This document shows, one piece after another, positions 16,255 to 25,482 of a stretch of DNA of 64,000 bases (positions are counted from its first letter, which is position 1; the number at the start of each line of letters is the position of its first letter). The notes beneath the pieces are model-generated. The model had not been told where the DNA came from. It ran no database searches and saw only the letters and a program-made list of their open reading frames with translations. The translations under genes were made by a program, and so were the position numbers. Origin of the DNA: Acidimicrobiia bacterium (GTDB lineage Bacteria; Actinomycetota; Acidimicrobiia; IMCC26256; DASPTH01); NCBI GenBank assembly GCA_040880805.1, contig JBBDHW010000022.1, positions 54,280-118,279 on the forward strand. Reading direction: 5' to 3'.

Positions 16255-17580
16255 ATGAGCGAGACCACGGTCGAGATGGAGCAGCCGGCGATCGTCGTGT
16301 CGTGCGACTCGCACGCCGGGCCGAAGCTCGTGGAGCAGCTCCGGGCATACTGCCCGCAGCAGTATCTCGAGGCGTTCGACGAGGACGTCGTTGCGCAGCA
16401 GAAGCAGGCCGACGCGATGTCGGCGATGAGCGCGCGCATCCAGCACCCCAACATCGACCTCGACGGCCACTGGGATCCGCAGGCACGTCTCCGCGACATG
16501 GACAGCGACGGAGTGGCCGCGGAGCTGATCTGGCACTTCAGCCAGAACGGCGAGAACCTGCCGTGGATCGGGCAGGGGCTCGGCACCGTGTTCAAGCACC
16601 AGTTCGAGCTCGGCGCGGTCGCGTACGACATCTACAACCGCTGGCTCGCCGACTTCTGCTCGGAGGATCCCGAACGGCTCCTCGGCCTCGTCTACATCCC
16701 GAGCTGGGACATCGACGCGTCGATCAAGACGCTCGAATGGGCGCGCGAGAACGGCTTGCGCTGCCTCAACTTCCCCGCACCGAGCCGTCCGGGCGTGAAG
16801 GAGTACAACGACCCCGAGTGGGACCCGTTCTGGTCCGCGTGCACCGATCTCGGCTTCGCGCTCTCCACGCACTCGAGCGGCGGCCCGTTCTTCGACTTCA
16901 CGCGCGGGCCCGGCGGGATGCAGATCATCGCGTACGAAGGTGGAAGCTGGCTCGCACGCCGCGGTGTGTGGATCCTCACGTACGGCGAAGTCTTCCAGCG
17001 TCATCCCGAGCTCAAGCTCGTGATCACGGAGCAGGTCGAGGGCTGGTACGTGCCCACGATGCACGAGCTCGACTCCTTCTACCTCACCTTCGGTTTGAGC
17101 GGAGGCCTCACGAAGCTGCCGAGCGAGTACATCCGTCAGAACGTGTTCCTCGGCGCGAGTTTCATCTCACCGTGGCAAGCGGAGGACGCGGTCGAGCACA
17201 ACTACGTCGACAACGTGCTCTGGGGTCGCGACTACCCGCACATCGAAGGCGTGTTCCAGGCAACGAGGGAGCCCGACGAGGAACCGATGACGAAGCTCGC
17301 GCTGCGTCACGTGTTCTCGCGGATCCCCACCGGCGACGCGCTCGAGATCCTCGGTCGGAACGCGATCAAGGTGTTCGATCTCGACGAGGAGCACCTGCGG
17401 AAGGTCGCGGCCCGCATCGGCGCGTCCACACCGGCGCAGCTCCTGGTCGCGCCCGACCCCGAGTCGCTTCCGCCCAACGACGGGAACGGCTTCATCGGCC
17501 AGTCTGGTCCGCGCCCGGTCGAGCCCGCGCGTGTCGAGCGTGCGGAGCGGCGCCGGGCGCAGGTCTCAGCGAACGGGTGA
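16255..17580 (+). CDS. Amidohydrolase-2 family protein (ACMSD-like TIM barrel)
   Basis: 441 residues from ATG 16255, preceded by GGGGGAG. The first metal-binding strand reads VSCDSHAGP, with D-x-H in place of HxH. STHSSGG, LVITEQVEGWYVPTMHELD and LWGRDYPHIEGVF are the usual amidohydrolase-2 positions for later ligands, including the final Asp. Relatives in actinomycetes hydrolyse or decarboxylate aromatic and ring-cleavage acids. The reaction here is unknown. The C-terminal 60 residues are charged and variable. It converges on the related gene at 17566. Confidence 0.82.
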   Translation: MSETTVEMEQPAIVVSCDSHAGPKLVEQLRAYCPQQYLEAFDEDVVAQQKQADAMSAMSARIQHPNIDLDGHWDPQARLRDMDSDGVAAELIWHFSQNGENLPWIGQGLGTVFKHQFELGAVAYDIYNRWLADFCSEDPERLLGLVYIPSWDIDASIKTLEWARENGLRCLNFPAPSRPGVKEYNDPEWDPFWSACTDLGFALSTHSSGGPFFDFTRGPGGMQIIAYEGGSWLARRGVWILTYGEVFQRHPELKLVITEQVEGWYVPTMHELDSFYLTFGLSGGLTKLPSEYIRQNVFLGASFISPWQAEDAVEHNYVDNVLWGRDYPHIEGVFQATREPDEEPMTKLALRHVFSRIPTGDALEILGRNAIKVFDLDEEHLRKVAARIGASTPAQLLVAPDPESLPPNDGNGFIGQSGPRPVEPARVERAERRRAQVSANG

Positions 17581-18834
17581 CGAAAGAGGCAGCGGGTCGC
17601 CCATCCGGTCGAACACGTCGGCCATCGAGCCGTGGAAGAAGCGCTCCTGTACCGCGGCGTCGATGTCGCCGAAGTGCTCGCGGTACCAGGTGACGGCGTC
17701 GTTGTCGAGCCCCTCGGGATGCGGGTAGTCGCTCGAGAACACGAGCATCCCGTCGAGCTCCTCGAGGTAGTCGCGGACGGGCATGGTCACCACAGGCAAC
17801 GGCGACACGCGCACATTGCGGCGCGCGTACTCGCTCGGCTTCAGCGGGTAGTCGAACGCGCCCTGCAGGCTCGAGATCTTCGGGTCGTCGACGAACGCGT
17901 CGAGCCACCCGAGGAAGTTCGGGATCCAGATGTGGCCGCCGAGCTCGGCGTTGACGACGGTGAGAGTGGGGAAGCGCTCGAAGACGCCACCGGTGACCAG
18001 CGCACCGCAGAGCATCGTGGGCACCTGCTGGTACTGCGCGGCGCCCATCATCGTGACCGCGCGGAACGTACCGCCGTTGTTCGACCACGCCGGATCGACG
18101 TGCGCGCGGCCGCTTCCCGCGTGGAGGTATGCGACCATCCCGAGGTCGGTGACCGCGGCCCAGAAGGGGTCGAAGTGCGGATGCGCGAGCGACCTGCCGT
18201 CGACCGGAGTCGCGCGGATGTGCACGGCGCGGCTCCCGAGGCCCCGCATGCGCGTCATCTCGCCGATCGACCACTCGAGGTCTTCCATCATCACGAACGT
18301 GATGGGGACGAGACGGTCGATGTGCGCGCCGATGCGGTCGATCATCAGCTGGTTCGCGGCCGCGATGCACTGGCGGGCGAGGTCGGGGTCGATGCCCGGG
18401 TAGATCGGCGCGCCGTTTCCCGACACGAGCTGCACGTCGATGCCGGCCTCGTGGAGGAAGCCGACGCGGTCGTCCATGTTCCAGCCGCCCTTCGCTCGGA
18501 AGAGACGGTCGAGCCGGGGTGCGAGGGGCCCGGCACCGAGGGGCGTGTCGGTGCCGTAGATCATCTCGTCGATCTCGGCGAGGCTCGACTTCGACGCGAA
18601 CTGCTCGGCGAGTGGCTTCCAGAGGTCGGGGACGAGCTCCATCATGTCGTCGGGCCGAAGTTCGGGCGGCAAGGTGGAGAGCGCTTCGCCGCTGAGCGCG
18701 CCGACGAGCGCCCCGATCATCATCTCGGCCGGGATCGTCGGGAGCTGCGCCGCCAGCTCCGGGAAGTCCTGCTCGAACCACGTGAACGGGCCCTGGAAAT
18801 GGCTGTCGACGTCGATGACGGGCACGAGGTTCAC
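17566..18834 (-). CDS. Amidohydrolase-2 family protein
   Basis: 422 residues from GTG 18834, which shares four bases (GTGA) with the stop of the upstream gene at 18831. The N-terminal VIDVDSHF carries the D-x-H pair. YLHAGSGRAHVD, VVNAELGGHIWIPNFLGW and LVFSSDYPHPEGL follow the family pattern, with Asp in SSDYPHPEG as the final catalytic residue. Hydrolase or decarboxylase activity on an acidic substrate is expected. Translation appears coupled to the glucosidase-like protein, which is an unusual partner. The 3' ends of 17566 and 16255 overlap by 15 bp. Confidence 0.82.
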   Translation of the reverse strand: MNLVPVIDVDSHFQGPFTWFEQDFPELAAQLPTIPAEMMIGALVGALSGEALSTLPPELRPDDMMELVPDLWKPLAEQFASKSSLAEIDEMIYGTDTPLGAGPLAPRLDRLFRAKGGWNMDDRVGFLHEAGIDVQLVSGNGAPIYPGIDPDLARQCIAAANQLMIDRIGAHIDRLVPITFVMMEDLEWSIGEMTRMRGLGSRAVHIRATPVDGRSLAHPHFDPFWAAVTDLGMVAYLHAGSGRAHVDPAWSNNGGTFRAVTMMGAAQYQQVPTMLCGALVTGGVFERFPTLTVVNAELGGHIWIPNFLGWLDAFVDDPKISSLQGAFDYPLKPSEYARRNVRVSPLPVVTMPVRDYLEELDGMLVFSSDYPHPEGLDNDAVTWYREHFGDIDAAVQERFFHGSMADVFDRMGDPLPLSSPVR

Positions 18835-20174
18835 GGTAACAGGCCATCCTCTCCGCCCGTTGCGAGCAGATCGAGGACCAGTGCGGCGGTCCACGAGAAC
18901 TCGGACGCGCCACAGCCACGCCCGGTGAGCGGCGAGAAGTACTCGTGGCAACCGGCGCGATCGACGAGGTCGAGCGTGCGTTGCCGGAGCTCCTCGGCCA
19001 GGGCGTGCTCGTTGAAGCGGTCGAGCGCGTCGACGATCATCCAGTTGATGTTGATCCAGGTGGGGCCCTTCCAGTACGCCTCCTCTCGGAACTCGGGCGC
19101 GTCGGTCGGCACCGAAGGCACCGGGTAGCGCGGCCAGAACCCGCTCGGTTCGCGCAGCTGCGCGATCAACCGCGCCGCGCGCGCGGGCGACGGCACGCCC
19201 GCGAACAGCGGGAGGAACGTGGAGACCGTCGAGAGCCGGATCGGTTCACCGGTCACTGCGTTACGCGAGAAGTACTCAGCCGATGGCTCGTCCCACAGCT
19301 GTTCGATGGCGGTGTCGGTGCGCGCGAAGTGCTCCTGCAACTCCGGTGGCACCGGTTGGCCGACTTCGTCCGCGATCAGCGTGAGCGAACGGTTCGCGGC
19401 GGCCAGGATCGAGTTGAACGCGAGATCCTCGATCAGTACCGACCGGTCGGGAGGCATCCGGCGCACGTCGAACCCACATCGCTTCGCGCGCTGCGCGAGC
19501 ACGAGCATGGCGAGCCCCTCGGCGTCGGTGGGTCGTTGGACCGACGGCGCGTACTTCGTGTCACGGCGGAGGAACCGCGAGAAGTGTGCAACGTGCAGTC
19601 GCGTGGCGGCACGGGCCCACCACGGCAGCGGCATGCGCGCGAGCGTCTGCATCCAGGGCGGCGTCGTGTCGAGTCCGCATTCCCACGGATGGATCAGCGT
19701 GACGAGCCCGCGGTGGTTCGGGTCGCGCTCGCGGTACAACCACTCGTGGTAGGCGACGAGCTTCCCGAACAGCTCGGTGAGGAATGCGACGCGCTCGTCG
19801 GGCGATAGCGCCAGCGCGACCCGCCACACCGCGATTGCTGTCACCGGCGGTTGTGTGATGCACGACGTGTCGACGTCGCGTGGCGCCAGTGGGTTCTGCC
19901 GGGACTGCCAGATCCTCGTGCTGCCGACGTCGTCCACGTCTTCGGAGAAGATCATGTGGGGCAGCATGCCGTTGGCCCATTGTCCGCGGAAGAGTGCGAG
20001 GAGCTCACTCGCCGCCCGCGGTGGATCGGAGCGCGCGAGGCCGATCGCGACGAAGCACGAGTCCCAGAGCCACTGGTGCGGGTACAGCGACGCAGACGGG
20101 CACGTCCAGCTCCCGCGGGAGTTGCGGTCGAGAACGTCCTGCGCGCGGCGGGCCAGAGGCTCCATGGCGCGCAC
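18831..20174 (-). CDS. (Alpha/alpha)6 glycoside hydrolase-like protein (MGH1/trehalase-like)
   Basis: 447 residues. LYPHQWLWDSCFVAIGLAR, then GMLPHMIF, TDAEGLAML, EEAYWKGPTWININWMI and the late GRGCGASEFSWTAALV are hallmarks of mannosylglycerate/glucosylglycerate hydrolase and GH63/GH37-like barrels. The catalytic acids should be Asp in WLWDSC and Glu in EFSWT or EEAYW. It may release glucose from a glucoside or trehalose-like compound. GTG 20174 is preferred to ATG 20165 because TAGCTT lies 7 nt upstream. The amidohydrolase gene at 17566 follows with a 4-bp overlap. Confidence 0.78.
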   Translation of the reverse strand: MRAMEPLARRAQDVLDRNSRGSWTCPSASLYPHQWLWDSCFVAIGLARSDPPRAASELLALFRGQWANGMLPHMIFSEDVDDVGSTRIWQSRQNPLAPRDVDTSCITQPPVTAIAVWRVALALSPDERVAFLTELFGKLVAYHEWLYRERDPNHRGLVTLIHPWECGLDTTPPWMQTLARMPLPWWARAATRLHVAHFSRFLRRDTKYAPSVQRPTDAEGLAMLVLAQRAKRCGFDVRRMPPDRSVLIEDLAFNSILAAANRSLTLIADEVGQPVPPELQEHFARTDTAIEQLWDEPSAEYFSRNAVTGEPIRLSTVSTFLPLFAGVPSPARAARLIAQLREPSGFWPRYPVPSVPTDAPEFREEAYWKGPTWININWMIVDALDRFNEHALAEELRQRTLDLVDRAGCHEYFSPLTGRGCGASEFSWTAALVLDLLATGGEDGLLP

Positions 20175-20181
20175 CGCGCGG

Positions 20182-20187
20182 AAGCTA
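20182..20187 (-). promoter_or_regulatory. -10 box of glycoside hydrolase-like gene
   Basis: TAGCTT on the minus strand, 7 nt before GTG 20174. Confidence 0.4.
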
Positions 20188-20244
20188 TCACCGCGCGCGG
20201 AGTTCTCCTACGATGCACCCGAGCGCGACGAACGGGGGTATGCG

Positions 20245-21315
20245 ATGAACGACGAGCGACTGATCTCGGCGGACTCACACGTAGCGATCAGCCAGGCCCA
20301 GGTGAAGCAGCACCTTGCGCCGAAGTTCCACGACGAGTACGACGGCGCGATCCTCGAGTTCGGGCGGCGCATGTCCGAGTCGGGCGCGGCGCGGATGAGC
20401 GCGGCCGCGCTCGAGCTGCGTCCCCACCCGTCGGCCGGGCGCCCGGGCTACGGCAACCCGCACGAACGCCTGCTCGACATGGACGCCGACGGCGTCGAGG
20501 CCGAGGTGCTGTACTGCGAGGTCAGCGCCTTCCGCTACCTCTACCTGTGCAAGAACGGTTGGCGTGAGGCGACGCGCGCGTTCAACGACGCCATGCTCGA
20601 GTTCGGGGCCGTCGACTCGAAGCGTCTCATTGTCAACGCGCAGATCCCGATCCACGACATCGGCGCCGCGTGCGAAGAGGTCGAGCGGGTCGTGGGGCTC
20701 GGCGTGAAGTCGCTCCAGCTCCCGGTGTTCCCGAACGAGCTCGGGCTGCCCGACTACTTCCACGATCGGTACGACCCGCTCTGGGAGCTCATCTCCGAGA
20801 CGGGGCTGCCGATGTGCTGTCACATCGGTCTCAACACCAACCTCGACGACCTCGTCGCGCGCGATCCCACGCCGATGATGGGCGTGATGGTCCCTATGGC
20901 CGCGCTCTCCGCCGGCGAGGCGCTGGGCATGTGGTTGCTCACCGGAGTGCTCGAGCGCTTCCGCGACCTCAAGATCGTGTTCGTGGAGCCGGGTCTCGGC
21001 TGGGTCGCCTGGTACCTCTACATCGTCGACGACATGAACACCCGCCAGGGGTACGACTTCCCGGGGCTCACCGAGGTGCCGAGCGCGTACTTCCACCGGA
21101 ACCTGTTTCTCACCTACATCGAAGAACCCGACGCGATCCAGTTCCTCCGGCACCGCATCGGTGTGGAGAACATCCTGTGGTCCACCGACTATCCGCACCC
21201 CGTCTCCAGCTGGCCGAACTCGCGCGCGCTCGTCGAGGCGCAATTCGAGGGGGTACCCGACGCCGAGCGCGAGCTGATCGTGGCGGGCAACGCGGCGCGT
21301 GTCTGGAACCTCTGA
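20245..21315 (+). CDS. Amidohydrolase-2 family protein
   Basis: 356 residues from ATG 20245. LISADSHVAI, MCCHIGLNTN, IVFVEPGLGWVAWYLYIVDD and ILWSTDYPHPVSSW are the amidohydrolase-2 positions, with Asp in STDYPHP as the catalytic residue. It is the first gene of a probable operon running to 25313 (DUF35 protein, thiolase-like protein, CoA-transferase). That setting suggests hydrolysis or decarboxylation of a CoA-linked or ring-derived acid. GGGGGT 6 nt before the start acts as ribosome binding site. It is divergent from 18831. Confidence 0.83.
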   Translation: MNDERLISADSHVAISQAQVKQHLAPKFHDEYDGAILEFGRRMSESGAARMSAAALELRPHPSAGRPGYGNPHERLLDMDADGVEAEVLYCEVSAFRYLYLCKNGWREATRAFNDAMLEFGAVDSKRLIVNAQIPIHDIGAACEEVERVVGLGVKSLQLPVFPNELGLPDYFHDRYDPLWELISETGLPMCCHIGLNTNLDDLVARDPTPMMGVMVPMAALSAGEALGMWLLTGVLERFRDLKIVFVEPGLGWVAWYLYIVDDMNTRQGYDFPGLTEVPSAYFHRNLFLTYIEEPDAIQFLRHRIGVENILWSTDYPHPVSSWPNSRALVEAQFEGVPDAERELIVAGNAARVWNL

Positions 21316-21319
21316 ACCG

Positions 21320-21718
21320 GTGGTCGACCCGATCATTCAGCACGACGACCGCTACTTCTGGGACGGCATAGCCGTTCACCGGCTGTTGATTCAGCGCTGC
21401 GTCGCGTGCCACACGCTTCGCCACCCGCCCGCCCCGATGTGCGGCGTGTGCGGTTCGCTCGAGTGGGACGCGCAGGAGTCGAGCGGGCGTGGCCGGGTGC
21501 TCACGTGGATCCTGTCGCGGCATCCGAACGCGCCTGACGAGAATGCGCGCGTCGTGGTGCTGGTCGAGCTCGACGAGGGTGTGCGCGTGGTGTCGAACCT
21601 CGTCGACGTGCCCAACGACGATCCCTACGCCGAGTACGACGACATGGCCGTCGCGGTCGACTACCGCGAGCGCGACGGCGTGCTGCTACCGGTGTTCCAC
21701 CCGGTGGGGAAGTTGTGA
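21320..21718 (+). CDS. DUF35 OB-fold / zinc-ribbon protein (partner of thiolase-like protein)
   Basis: 132 residues from GTG 21320. An N-terminal helix (HDDRYFWDGIAVHRLLIQRC) precedes a rubredoxin-like zinc ribbon CVAC ... CGVC and an OB fold (GRGRVLTWILS, VVVLVELDEGVRVVSNLVD). DUF35 proteins work as subunits of thiolase-like enzymes, for example with Ltp2 in steroid side-chain retro-aldol cleavage. It is coupled by GTGA overlap to the thiolase-like gene at 21715, which supports a complex. GTG 21299, inside the previous gene, is an alternative start. Confidence 0.87.
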   Translation: MVDPIIQHDDRYFWDGIAVHRLLIQRCVACHTLRHPPAPMCGVCGSLEWDAQESSGRGRVLTWILSRHPNAPDENARVVVLVELDEGVRVVSNLVDVPNDDPYAEYDDMAVAVDYRERDGVLLPVFHPVGKL

Positions 21719-22851
21719 ACGGCGACACGATCGTCGCCGGCATCGGCCAGACCGAGTTCTCCAAGGACTCGGGTCGAAGCGAGCTGCAGCTCGCGGCCGA
21801 GGCGGGGCGTGCCGCGATCGTCGATGCCGGCCTCTCTCCCGCCGACATCGACGGGCTGGTGACCTTCACGCTCGACTCGAGCGGCGAGCTCGATCTCATG
21901 CGCGCGCTCGGCATGCAGGAGGTGCGCTACTGGTCCCGCACGCCGTATGGCGGCGCGGGTGCGTGCACCACCGTGCAGCACGCGGCGATCGCGGTCGCCT
22001 CGGGTGCCGCGAACGCGGTGCTCGTGTACCGCGCGTTCAACGAGCGGTCGGGCCGTCGCTTCGGCCAACCACCGCCTCGTCCACCGGCCCGCACCCTCGA
22101 CTGGTACTCCACCTTCGGGATCAGAACCCCGGCCCAGATGTACTCCCTGTGGTTCCGTCGCTACATGGACGACTACGGCGTGACCAACGAAGACTTCGGC
22201 CGCTACACGGTCGTCGCCCGTCGCCATGCGGCCACGAACCCGAACGCGTGGTTCTACGAGCGTCCGATCACGCTCGACGACCATCAGCAGTCGCGCTGGA
22301 TCGTGGAGCCGGTGCTGCGGCTGCTCGACTGCTGTCAGGAGAGCGACGGCGGAGTTGCGCTCGTCGTCACGCGTGCCGATCGCGCGCGCGACCTGCCGCA
22401 ACCGGCGGTGAGCATCGAGGCCGCGGCCGACGCACATCTCGGCCACGGGGGAGTGATGTACAACTACTACCACCCCGACCTCGCGACGTTCCCGGAAGCG
22501 GAGTTCCTCGGCCGTCAGCTCTGGGAGCGATCGGGGCTCGGGCCCGACGACATCGACGTGGCGATGCTCTACGAGAACTTCAGCCCGATCGTCTTCTACC
22601 AACTCGAGGCGTTCGGCTTCTGCAAACGTGGCGAGGCGAAGGACTTCATCGCCGACGGCAACATCGATCTCGACGGCGCGCTGCCCGTCAACACCAATGG
22701 TGGCCTCCTCGGTGAGGCGTACATCCACGGCTTGAACAACATCCTCGAAGGTGTGCGCCAGGTGCGCGGCACCGCGGCGAACCAGATCGCCCGCGTCGAC
22801 CACGTGCTGGTCGCGGCGGGTCAGAGCGGTCTCGTGCTCGGCCATGCGTGA
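21715..22851 (+). CDS. Thiolase-like lipid-transfer protein (Ltp/SCP-x type)
   Basis: 378 residues from GTG 21715. It has a thiolase fold without the classical thiolase motifs: GGAGACTTVQHAAIAVASG replaces NxxCxSG, and the C-terminal signature is VNTNGGLLGEAYIHGLNNILEGVRQVRG. YENFSPIVFYQLEAFGFCKRGEA matches the Ltp subfamily, whose DUF35-bound members act as retro-aldolases or non-decarboxylative thiolases on acyl-CoA. With DUF35 translated just before it, C-C bond cleavage of a 3-hydroxyacyl-CoA or 3-oxoacyl-CoA is the likely role. Confidence 0.85.
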   Translation: MNGDTIVAGIGQTEFSKDSGRSELQLAAEAGRAAIVDAGLSPADIDGLVTFTLDSSGELDLMRALGMQEVRYWSRTPYGGAGACTTVQHAAIAVASGAANAVLVYRAFNERSGRRFGQPPPRPPARTLDWYSTFGIRTPAQMYSLWFRRYMDDYGVTNEDFGRYTVVARRHAATNPNAWFYERPITLDDHQQSRWIVEPVLRLLDCCQESDGGVALVVTRADRARDLPQPAVSIEAAADAHLGHGGVMYNYYHPDLATFPEAEFLGRQLWERSGLGPDDIDVAMLYENFSPIVFYQLEAFGFCKRGEAKDFIADGNIDLDGALPVNTNGGLLGEAYIHGLNNILEGVRQVRGTAANQIARVDHVLVAAGQSGLVLGHA

Positions 22852-22865
22852 CGCAGGGAGATGAG

Positions 22866-25313
22866 ATGACCGGCGTGCTCGCCGACCTGAAGGTGCTCGA
22901 TATGTCGTGGGGCATCGCGGGGCCGCTGGCCGGCATGCTCCTCTCCGACCACGGCGCGCAGGTCACCAAGATCGAGCCGCCCGGCGGTGACCCGTTCCGC
23001 ACTCTTACGGGCGCGCGCGTCTGGAACCGTGGGAAGCGCAGCGCGGTGCTCGACCTCCCGGCCGAGCGTGACGTGTTGCTCGCGCTCGCCGAGGATGCCG
23101 ACGTGCTGCTCGAGAGCTTTGCGCCCGGCACCACCGATCGTCTCGGCATCAGCTACGCCACGCTCCACGCCCATAATCCAGCGCTCGTGTACTGCTCGAT
23201 CACCGCGTACGGCCGCGACACGCGCCATGCGCAACGCCCGGGCTACGACGCGCTCGTCGCCGCGCGCACGGGTATGCAGTGGGAGCAGCGCGGGTGGCGT
23301 GGCGGCGCGATCGCGCGGATGACGGGCGGCGAGCCGAACCTTCCCGATCTGGAGCCGCCCGAGGGCTGCTGGGACGGCACCGACCGGCCCGGACCCCTCT
23401 TTCCGTACTCCACGTGGCCGAGCCTGGCCGCCGCGTTCCTCGCGACCGCCGGGATCAGCGCCGCGCTGCACGCGCGCGAAGTCACCGGTCGCGGGCAGTG
23501 GGTCGAGACGTCACTTCTGCAGGGCGTGCTGGTCGCGACGTGGGGTGGGTGGCAGCGGGCCGAGCACCCCGACGCGCCGGGCTACGACACCTGGATCTTC
23601 GACTCTCGCACGACGCGCGGTCTCTTCGAGTGCGGTGACGGCCAATGGGTGTGCCAGTGGGTGCCGAACCCCGCGTTCGCGCTCAGCGCGTCGCAGGGCA
23701 ACGAGCTTCGCATGACCGACGACGCGCGAGCTCCGCGCGACGATCCGACTCGCATCAGCCCGAGTCCCGAGGAGATCGTCGTCCTGCACCATTACTACCC
23801 GCTCATGGCCGAGGCGTACCGGAAGTTCCCGGCCGACGATTGGGTGCGTCTCGGCGAACAGGTCGGCATCGCCATGCAGCCGATCCGCTCTCCCGAAGCG
23901 GCGCTCGCCGACCCTGCATTGCTCGCAGACGGGTGCGTCACCGTGGTGGACGACCCCGAGCTCGGCCCGACGCGCCAGGTTGGAATCACCTACCGGTTGT
24001 CGGCGGCACCGACGGCCGTACGCGGCCCCGCTCCGAGTGTCGGCGAGCACGACGATGAGATACGCGCCGAAGCTGCAGCCGGCGCGTCGCACCCGCGCAT
24101 CGCGCCCACGGCACCCGCGAGGCGCTCTCTCGCCGCGCCGCTCGACGGCATCCGTGTGCTCGACCTCGGTCTCGCCGTCGCCGGTCCGTTCGGCACGCAG
24201 CTTCTGTCCGACCTCGGCGCCGACGTGATCAAGATCAACGCGCTGCACGACGGGTACTGGCATTCCACCCACATCGCGATGGCATGCAACCGTGGCAAAC
24301 GCAGTCTCGCCGTCAATCTCAAAGACGCCCGCGGTATGGATGCGCTGGGCCGACTGGTGGCGAGCGCCGACGTCGTGCAGCACAACATGCGGTACGACGC
24401 GGCCACGCGTCTCGGCGTCGACTACGCGTCACTCCAGAAGATCAATCCGTCGTTGATCTACTGCCACACGCGCGGCTTCGAGCACGGCCACCGCGAGAGC
24501 CTGCCCGGCAACGACCAAACTGGCGCCGCGCTCGCGGGGGTGATGTGGGAGGACGGCGGAATGGGTGCCGGTGGCCGGCCGATGTGGAGCCTCACCTCGT
24601 TGGGTGACCTCGGCAACGGCTTCCTCTCCGCAATCGGCATGCTCCAGGCCCTCTATCACCGCGATCGCACCGGCGAGGGGCAGTTCGTCGACACGTCGAT
24701 CCTCAACGCATGCCTGCTCAACTCGTCGTACGCGTGGCTGACCGCAGACGGGCGCGCCGCTGAACGCCCACACCTCGACGCGCAACAGCTCGGCATCACC
24801 GCGCTCTACCGCCTCTACCAAACGCAGGAGGGGTGGCTCTGCCTCGCGGCGGTCACCGACGCGCACTGGGAGCACCTCGGCAAGGCGCTCGGTCGCGACG
24901 ATCTCCGTGGTGACGAGCGACTCGCGACCGCGGCGGGCCGTCTCGCGCACGATGCCGAGCTCTGGTCGACGCTCGAAGACACGTTCGCGACACGCACCGC
25001 CGCTGACTGGTTCGAGCTCCTCGACGCCGCGGGTGTGCCGTGCGAGATCTCGTCCGACACGTTCGCGCTCGGGGTGTTCGACGATCCCGAGCTGATCGAG
25101 CGAGGGTGGGTCACCAGCTATGAGCAGGGCTTGGTCGGCCGCCTCGATCAAGCCGGCTTGCTGTTCGACTTTTCCGAGACCCCGGGCCGCATCGCCGGTC
25201 CGCCGCTCGTCGTGGGCGACTCGTCGCGCGAGATCCTGCGCGAGATCGGTTACGACGAGCTCGACATCGACGCGCTCGTCACTGAAGGCGTGGTACTCGA
25301 CACCCGCGCGTAG
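22866..25313 (+). CDS. Two-domain class III (CaiB/BaiF) CoA-transferase
   Basis: 815 residues, about twice the usual size, from ATG 22866 with AGGGAG upstream; GTG 22848, overlapping the previous stop, is an alternative. The N-terminal half (VLDMSWGIAGPLAGMLLSDHGA) and C-terminal half (from about residue 420, VLDLGLAVAGPFGTQLLSDLGA) are each a CaiB domain. Each keeps the catalytic Asp: PGYDALVAARTG and PGNDQTGAALAG. The two halves probably form the interlocked unit that is normally a homodimer. It should move CoA between carboxylic acids at the end of the operon that starts at 20245. Confidence 0.87.
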   Translation: MTGVLADLKVLDMSWGIAGPLAGMLLSDHGAQVTKIEPPGGDPFRTLTGARVWNRGKRSAVLDLPAERDVLLALAEDADVLLESFAPGTTDRLGISYATLHAHNPALVYCSITAYGRDTRHAQRPGYDALVAARTGMQWEQRGWRGGAIARMTGGEPNLPDLEPPEGCWDGTDRPGPLFPYSTWPSLAAAFLATAGISAALHAREVTGRGQWVETSLLQGVLVATWGGWQRAEHPDAPGYDTWIFDSRTTRGLFECGDGQWVCQWVPNPAFALSASQGNELRMTDDARAPRDDPTRISPSPEEIVVLHHYYPLMAEAYRKFPADDWVRLGEQVGIAMQPIRSPEAALADPALLADGCVTVVDDPELGPTRQVGITYRLSAAPTAVRGPAPSVGEHDDEIRAEAAAGASHPRIAPTAPARRSLAAPLDGIRVLDLGLAVAGPFGTQLLSDLGADVIKINALHDGYWHSTHIAMACNRGKRSLAVNLKDARGMDALGRLVASADVVQHNMRYDAATRLGVDYASLQKINPSLIYCHTRGFEHGHRESLPGNDQTGAALAGVMWEDGGMGAGGRPMWSLTSLGDLGNGFLSAIGMLQALYHRDRTGEGQFVDTSILNACLLNSSYAWLTADGRAAERPHLDAQQLGITALYRLYQTQEGWLCLAAVTDAHWEHLGKALGRDDLRGDERLATAAGRLAHDAELWSTLEDTFATRTAADWFELLDAAGVPCEISSDTFALGVFDDPELIERGWVTSYEQGLVGRLDQAGLLFDFSETPGRIAGPPLVVGDSSREILREIGYDELDIDALVTEGVVLDTRA

Positions 25314-25346
25314 ACACGTCGGCTTTGCACCCAAACGCGCGCGTAC

Positions 25347-25381
25347 GGGAGCGGTTTCCGCACCCCGACGACCACTTTTTT
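25347..25381 (+). terminator. Possible terminator after CoA-transferase
   Basis: GGGAGCGG-TTT-CCGCACCC forms a stem with one A-A mismatch, and a run of T begins at 25375, ten bases later. It is imperfect. The rest of the 25314-25482 gap shows nothing recognisable. Confidence 0.3.
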
Positions 25382-25482
25382 GCGGACGAGCAGGTCGGCA
25401 CGGTTCGTCGCGAGAGAACATCAGCCGCCCCGAGCGGCAGTCATATGCGTGACGTCAGTCGACGCGTCCGCCATGACCTGCC

